From Lachnospiraceae bacterium (GTDB lineage Bacteria > Bacillota > Clostridia > Lachnospirales > Lachnospiraceae), in contig JALESH010000048.1 of NCBI GenBank assembly GCA_022781985.1, positions 1 through 64,000 of the forward strand: a stretch of DNA of 64,000 bases, read 5' to 3'. This document shows, one piece after another, positions 58,286 through 64,000 of this stretch. A program made the position numbers and the translations under genes. How positions within the stretch are numbered: the stretch's first letter is position 1; each line of letters begins with the position of its first letter. The notes under the pieces are model-generated. The model saw nothing but the letters and a program-made list of their open reading frames with translations, had not been told where the DNA came from and ran no database searches.

Positions 58286-61200
58286 TTGACAAAATATAAG
58301 ACGAAAAAGGCGCTTCCGGCCCTTCTGATGGCATGTACCATGGCCGTCAGTCAGATGGCGCCGCTCAGTGCGCAGGCCGCAGAGTCTGCCCTGTTTACGG
58401 CAGAGGAAGCAGAAAGGAAGGAAGGTGCAGAGCTTGCGGGAGCTGTGCAGGCAACCGGGCAGCCGGAGATTCCCACGGTGACCAATGGGGAAGGAGAAAC
58501 TCAGACAGAGGAGACAGCAGGACGCAAGTGGTTCACGATTACAGGCGGCGCAAACAATGGCGGAGGTCATAGTTACGGAAATGCTGGTGTCAGTGCGCCC
58601 ATCCTTTTGCTGGATAATACCAGGAGGATGGAGGAATCGGGGGAGCTTTCCCTTACCTTAAAGCCCAGTAACAACTGGGGAGTATTCTATAGCTATGTGG
58701 ACGACAGCAAGTGGCTCTATGTGGGCTATGACAGCAGCAGCCAGTGGTATTATCAGTACAAATTTGGCACCACGGAATCCTATCCCAGGATCACCGGCCT
58801 GCCTGCGCCCACACAGGGGGAGGAGCTTCAGATGACTGTCTCCCTCAACAGAGAGACGCTTTCCGTGACGGTCAACGGCACCACGGTGCGAGTGACCAAT
58901 CAGGCCCTGATCAACTTTGCAGAGGCGGTAGGCAGCAATGGAAGGTTCGGAGTAAAGACCAATGTGCAGAGTTCCATTTCCTTTGCGGATGTGCGGTATA
59001 ACAATACGGACTGCATGTCTGACGAATGGGTGTTCTGTGCAGAGCGTGAAGGACAGCAGAAGAGTGAAACGGTAGCACCGCTCTTCACCCTGACCGGTAC
59101 GGTAAAGAATGGGGAAAATCAACCCATTCCCGGCGCGGTAGTACGGGTGGGAGTCAAGAGCGCTGTCACCGATGAGAACGGTGCATACAGCCTGTCCGGC
59201 CTGGAGGCCAAGGCTTATGCCATAGCCGTTACCAAGCCCGGCTATCAGGCTTATTCGGAGACTGTGACCATAGCAGAGCCGGGAGAGGGCGGAGCTGCCA
59301 ATACCAAGGATGTGGTGCTCCAGGCCAAGCCGGATCTGCCTCTGGACAGATATGACACCATCCAGTCCGACGAGATGAAGGTATATATCGGCAAGCAGTT
59401 CCCCTTGGTGGCAAGGTACCAGATGCTGGAAAACGGACAGCCCAGGGAAGGAGTTTTCTTCAGGGGAAATGAAGGAGAGCTGAATCAGGTGGCGATTAAC
59501 GGTGTGCAGATTACTCCTGTCGTAACAGTGGAGGAGACCACCGCCACATCCAGAACCTATGTCCTGCAGTGTACAGGAAGCGGCGGTCTCAGTCTGACCA
59601 TGAAGGTGAAGATCAGTGTGGAAGGCAACAATCTGACCTGGCAGGTCACAGAGCTGACAAAGGGAGAGGGCTGCCCGGCCATCGCCACCATCCATGTACC
59701 CGGACTGAATCTGCTGACAGTGGATGCGGCAGAGGAAAATGCCGGCTTTGCAGGGGCAAAGACTTCCACAACCACCACCGTCAGCGGGGATGAGTTCATT
59801 GATTTTGAAGAGGGCTTTGCGCCCATGGACTCTGACGGCTACCTGTATGGGTTTTTGCAGAACGGAAGTCTGAGCGCGGGCCTGTTCAGCAATTCAGAAG
59901 CAGAAGGAGACAAACGAGTGCTCCGCAGCAATGGAGCGGATACCATCAGTCTCAACAGTGCAGCCTGGTATTATGAGCTGGGAGACAGGAACGGACAGAA
60001 CTGGATCAACGCCAGGGAGAACTTTGATACCTATCCTGTCAGCGAGCTGCCCTGCGCAAAGGTAGCCATTGCGGCAGATGCCAATGGGGATGGGGACATT
60101 GACTGGAATGACGGCGCCCTGGCATTCAGGGATATTATGAATATTCCTTATGGCTCCGAGAAGGTAAAGGATGCGGTCAACCACCGTATCGTCATGAACT
60201 TTGCAAGTATGGCGCCCAACCCCTTCCTTGCCACAGCGGACAATATCAAAAAGGTATATCTGGCCACAGATGGCCTGCCTCAGTCCGTGGTTCTCAAGGG
60301 CTACGGAAATGAGGGTCATGACTCCGCCAACTCTGAATATGCGGATATCGCTGAGCGTGAGGGCGGTGTGGAGGATTTCCAGGATCTGATCAGGATCGCT
60401 CATGATTATAATACAGAGATCGGCATACATATCAACGCACAGGAGGCCTATCCAGAGGCGGCGTCCTTTCATGAGGAAATGCTGGAAAATCCCATTGGAA
60501 ACGGCTGGGGATGGCTGGATCAGTCCCATGTCATAGATAAGCGCTGGGATCTTGCCAGCCAGGCCAGATGGAAGAGGCTGGTACAGCTCTATGACAGAAT
60601 CAACGGCACCAGCTTTTACAGCAGACAGTGGCCTGACCCGGTTCTGAATTCCCTTGGTGAGGTAACAGCCTCCCGTGAGGAGATCCGAAGGGATGCAGAG
60701 AGCCGTGAGGACAACATGGACTTTATCTATCTGGATGTCTGGTATCAGGATTCCTGGGAGACCAGAAGGATAGCAGAGGAGTTCCGCACCCTGGGCTGGA
60801 GATTTACCACGGAGTTCAGCGCAGAGGGTGAGTATGATTCCACCTGGCAGCACTGGTCCACAGATGCGGTCTACGGCGGGGCTACCTCCAAGGGCTTCAA
60901 CAGCAGTATCATTCGGTTTATTCGGAACGACCAGAGGGATTCTCAGGTGCTGAACTATCCCTCCTTTGGAGGAGCAGCAGACAATCCCCTTTTGGGAGGG
61001 TACCGCCTCTACGGCTTTGAGGGCTGGCAGGGCGACCAAAACTTTGATAACTATATCAGGCAGACCTTTAACCAGAACCTGCCCACCAGATTCCTGCAGC
61101 ATTATTATGTGACGGATTGGGAGAACTACGGAGAGGGCGAGACCTCCCCGGTAGGAAACCAGGAGAAGCAGATCACCCTGAAGAACGATGAGGGTGATGA

Positions 61201-64000
61201 GGTGGTTGTCACAAGAAAAACAGAGCAGCGTACCGATGAAAACATCGAACGGATCATCACCCTAAATGGCAAAAAGGTTTTGGAGGATGTGACCTATCTG
61301 CTGCCCTGGACAGACAATGATGACGGCACCCTGAAGCTGTATCACTGGAACCTGGAGGGAGGAACCACTACCTGGGAGCTTCCTGCCCAGTGGAGCGGCG
61401 TAAGCAGTGTTGTTATGTATGAGCTGTCCGATCAGGGACGCATCCATGCAAGGACGGTAGAGGTATCCGGAGGACAGGTGACCTTGACGGCAGAGGCTGC
61501 AACTGCTTATGTAGTAGTGCGGGATGCAGGAGAAAAGACGCTGAAAGCAGGGTTCGGTGAGAGAGATTATGTGGCGGATCCCGGATTCAACGGCTATGAA
61601 GCGGGGGAAAGCCTGTCAGCGGAGGACTGGTCCGGAGACATCGGCGATGAAGCTGTAGTAGTGGAAAAGGCATCCACAGGGGATCAAAGGCTGGCTTTCA
61701 ACAGTCCTGAGATGGGCGTGGCTGTCACTACCGCCATCAGCGGGCTGAAACCAGGAACAGACTATGTGGCTGAGGTCAATGTAGAAAATAACAGTGATGC
61801 GGCAGCTTCCATCACGGTGGATGCGGGAGAAAAAACGGTTTCCAATTACACCGGCCGCTCCATCCTGGCTAACTATGTACAGTGCGATCCTAAGCACAAC
61901 ACAAAAATGCAGCGTATGCAGATATCCTTTACAGCGGAGGCCGATACCGCACAGCTGACTCTTGCCAGGGAGGCGGGAGAGGGTTCCACCTATATGGATG
62001 ATATCCGTATTGTAGAAAAGTCCCTGGATAACTTTAAGCAGGACGGCAGCTTTGAACAGGATTTTGAAACGGTAGTACAGGGCATCTATCCCTTTGTACT
62101 CAGTTCCGCGCAGGGGGTTTCCGATCCCCGCACCCATCTGTCCCAGAAGCATGAGCCATATACCCAGAAGGGATGGAATGGAAGGATAATTGATGATGTA
62201 ATTGACGGAGAATGGTCTCTGAAGCATCACTGCAGAACCAACGGCATTGTCTATCAGACCCTGCCCCAGACCTTCCGCTTTGAACCCGGCAAGGTCTATC
62301 AGGTGGAATTTGATTATCAGTCCGGCCCCAACCAGGCCTATGCTGTAGTTGTGGGAAATGGAACAGACTATACGGCGCCTCAGGCATCGGAGAGACTGCC
62401 TCAGGCAACAACCACACAGCATGTGGAGATGGAGGTGACCGGAGCCGGCAACGGCCAGACCTGGATCGGGCTCTATATGAATTCCACCGGTGTGGCAGAT
62501 AACGTGATGGGCGGCATGGACTTCGTGCTGGATAATCTGGTGATCAGGGAAAAGCAGGGCGCCGTTGCAGCAACTCTGGACAAAGAAACTCTCTATAAGG
62601 GAGAAACAGCCAATATTCTGGGCAGCAGCCTGGAGCAGATCACATGGACTTCTTCTGCTCCCGGGGTGGCAGAGGTGGATAAGGCAGCCTCCAAGGTGAA
62701 GGCGCTGTCTGCAGGTACAGCTACCCTGACAGCCGCACTGCCGGATGGTTCCACCCTCACCTTTACGGTTACGGTGAAGGAAGAGGTAATCAGTGAGATT
62801 TCCGCTAATGAGCTGGGAGAAGTGACCGCCACAGCCAATACGGCAGAAACCCAGCATGAGCAGGCCGGAGCTGAAAAAGCAGTGGACGGCAATTCTGGTA
62901 CCATCTGGCATTCACAATATTCTGCACCCTTTACGGTGACCCTGAACAATCCTGCAGTGCTTACCATAGATCTGGGCAGGGCGGTGACCATGGGAGGCTT
63001 CAAGTTCCAGCAGAGACCCAGTGCCAACAATGGAAGGGTTCAGCGGTTCAGCTACCGCATCCTGGCTGAGGACGGATCTGAGCTGGCTGCCGGCAGCAAT
63101 ATAACAGTAAGCGAGGCGGATCAGGCCAACGGTGCATGGGTATATGCCTTCCTGTCGGAGGCAAAGACCGGTCGGTATATTGAGATTTCGGTAGTGCAGG
63201 GCCGCGGAAACTTTGCAGCGATCGCAGAAGTGGCTCCCATCAGGGTAGAGCGGCTGGCTGAGACAGCCACGCTGGAAAACCAGACCCTGGATGCCGGCAG
63301 CAGAAGGAAGCTGGTGCCCTCATCTCCGGAGGGTACAGTGGTGAAAGGTCTGGTATGGACCTCTTCCGATGAAAAAATAGCCACAGTGGACAAAAATGGT
63401 GTGATCACAGCGATAAAGCCGGGCAGCGCAACCATTACTGCAGCCAATGCAGTAGGGCTTACAGTTCAGTGTACCGTAACAGTTACGGAAGCAGAGACTG
63501 TGGACTATGGTGCTTTGCAAAAAGCCATCCAGGCAGCGGAAAAGACAGATCTGTCCAAGTATCAGGACGGTACAGAGAAGACAGCGTTTACCCGGGCTCT
63601 GAGTGAGGCTAAGAGGGTGCTGGAAGAAAGAGCAGACCAGGCGGCAGCTGATGCGGCAGCTGAGGCTCTGACAAAGGCCCAGGCGGCGCTGAAGCCTGTA
63701 GCCGCAGATCCCAAGCCCCAGCCCAAGCCCTGGCCTTTCAGCGATATTCCGGTGAATTCGGGCTGGAAATATGACAATGCAAAATATGTATATGACAATG
63801 ACATCATGAATGGTATCTCCGGTACGAAGCTGTTTGATCCTGACGGAAAGCTGAACCGAGCCATGTTTGCTACGGTGCTCTACCGTATGGCCGGCAATCC
63901 GTCCATAGCATTCGAAAACAAATTTACGGATGTAAAGGATGGCCAATATTACAGCAAGGCCATCATCTGGGCCAACAGACAGGGAATCGTCCAGGGCTTT
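58286..64000 (+). CDS. GH101 endo-alpha-N-acetylgalactosaminidase, secreted, S-layer-homology anchored (3' truncated by window)
   Basis: TTG start with RBS aaggggg. 1905 codons open to the window end. 'NMDFIYLDVWYQDSWETRRIAEEFRTLGWRFTTEFSAEGEYDSTWQHW'. Then CBM/Gal-binding-like, Ig-like (Big), F5/8-like and FIVAR-like regions, then SLH 'PFSDIPVNSGWKYDNAKYVYDNDIMNGISGTKLFDPDGKLNRAMFATVLYRMAG'. Confidence 0.9.
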   Translation, partial: MTKYKTKKALPALLMACTMAVSQMAPLSAQAAESALFTAEEAERKEGAELAGAVQATGQPEIPTVTNGEGETQTEETAGRKWFTITGGANNGGGHSYGNAGVSAPILLLDNTRRMEESGELSLTLKPSNNWGVFYSYVDDSKWLYVGYDSSSQWYYQYKFGTTESYPRITGLPAPTQGEELQMTVSLNRETLSVTVNGTTVRVTNQALINFAEAVGSNGRFGVKTNVQSSISFADVRYNNTDCMSDEWVFCAEREGQQKSETVAPLFTLTGTVKNGENQPIPGAVVRVGVKSAVTDENGAYSLSGLEAKAYAIAVTKPGYQAYSETVTIAEPGEGGAANTKDVVLQAKPDLPLDRYDTIQSDEMKVYIGKQFPLVARYQMLENGQPREGVFFRGNEGELNQVAINGVQITPVVTVEETTATSRTYVLQCTGSGGLSLTMKVKISVEGNNLTWQVTELTKGEGCPAIATIHVPGLNLLTVDAAEENAGFAGAKTSTTTTVSGDEFIDFEEGFAPMDSDGYLYGFLQNGSLSAGLFSNSEAEGDKRVLRSNGADTISLNSAAWYYELGDRNGQNWINARENFDTYPVSELPCAKVAIAADANGDGDIDWNDGALAFRDIMNIPYGSEKVKDAVNHRIVMNFASMAPNPFLATADNIKKVYLATDGLPQSVVLKGYGNEGHDSANSEYADIAEREGGVEDFQDLIRIAHDYNTEIGIHINAQEAYPEAASFHEEMLENPIGNGWGWLDQSHVIDKRWDLASQARWKRLVQLYDRINGTSFYSRQWPDPVLNSLGEVTASREEIRRDAESREDNMDFIYLDVWYQDSWETRRIAEEFRTLGWRFTTEFSAEGEYDSTWQHWSTDAVYGGATSKGFNSSIIRFIRNDQRDSQVLNYPSFGGAADNPLLGGYRLYGFEGWQGDQNFDNYIRQTFNQNLPTRFLQHYYVTDWENYGEGETSPVGNQEKQITLKNDEGDEVVVTRKTEQRTDENIERIITLNGKKVLEDVTYLLPWTDNDDGTLKLYHWNLEGGTTTWELPAQWSGVSSVVMYELSDQGRIHARTVEVSGGQVTLTAEAATAYVVVRDAGEKTLKAGFGERDYVADPGFNGYEAGESLSAEDWSGDIGDEAVVVEKASTGDQRLAFNSPEMGVAVTTAISGLKPGTDYVAEVNVENNSDAAASITVDAGEKTVSNYTGRSILANYVQCDPKHNTKMQRMQISFTAEADTAQLTLAREAGEGSTYMDDIRIVEKSLDNFKQDGSFEQDFETVVQGIYPFVLSSAQGVSDPRTHLSQKHEPYTQKGWNGRIIDDVIDGEWSLKHHCRTNGIVYQTLPQTFRFEPGKVYQVEFDYQSGPNQAYAVVVGNGTDYTAPQASERLPQATTTQHVEMEVTGAGNGQTWIGLYMNSTGVADNVMGGMDFVLDNLVIREKQGAVAATLDKETLYKGETANILGSSLEQITWTSSAPGVAEVDKAASKVKALSAGTATLTAALPDGSTLTFTVTVKEEVISEISANELGEVTATANTAETQHEQAGAEKAVDGNSGTIWHSQYSAPFTVTLNNPAVLTIDLGRAVTMGGFKFQQRPSANNGRVQRFSYRILAEDGSELAAGSNITVSEADQANGAWVYAFLSEAKTGRYIEISVVQGRGNFAAIAEVAPIRVERLAETATLENQTLDAGSRRKLVPSSPEGTVVKGLVWTSSDEKIATVDKNGVITAIKPGSATITAANAVGLTVQCTVTVTEAETVDYGALQKAIQAAEKTDLSKYQDGTEKTAFTRALSEAKRVLEERADQAAADAAAEALTKAQAALKPVAADPKPQPKPWPFSDIPVNSGWKYDNAKYVYDNDIMNGISGTKLFDPDGKLNRAMFATVLYRMAGNPSIAFENKFTDVKDGQYYSKAIIWANRQGIVQGF

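Noticed and set aside
58658-62911. Several long minus-strand ORFs (58658..59695, 59894..61102, 61616..62911)
   Set aside because: All are antisense to the continuous GH101 frame, which is not listed in the track because it has no stop in the window.

Overview
The window looks like chromosomal DNA from a Lachnospiraceae-type Firmicute, judged from gene order and protein character only. Most of it is conserved backbone. In order it carries: a chemoreceptor remnant, pyrE, an M29 aminopeptidase, purE-purM-purN-purD, a GntR regulator with clpC, radA, an ABC exporter pair, lspA, a thrS T-box with thrS, an infC-rpmI-rplT leader and operon, pstSCAB-phoU, a Na/Pi cotransporter, a PhoB/PhoR-like pair, an AGCS symporter, tRNA-Trp, ahpC with a TrxR/glutaredoxin-like fusion, a metal P-type ATPase locus, pyrH-frr-uppS-cdsA-dxr-rseP, a PP2C/Ser-Thr kinase pair, ispG, polC, a CheX-like/CheY pair, tRNA-Glu, and a large SLH-anchored GH101 mucin O-glycanase. 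The GH101 ORF runs off the window end and is absent from the supplied ORF track. The most notable observations are: (i) two conserved genes (chemoreceptor, P1B ATPase) each interrupted by one in-frame TAG; (ii) a small-protein gene frameshifted by a perfect 13-bp tandem duplication; (iii) a compact, highly structured noncoding element between rplT and pstS; (iv) a perfect 26-bp direct repeat abutting the infC promoter; (v) apparent AUU/AUA/AUC starts at infC and at the PP2C/kinase pair; (vi) clpC paired with a GntR regulator and a palindromic operator; (vii) a 26-aa microprotein in the peroxide/metal locus. I see no CRISPR array, prophage or transposase. All family names come from reading the translations, with no database search.
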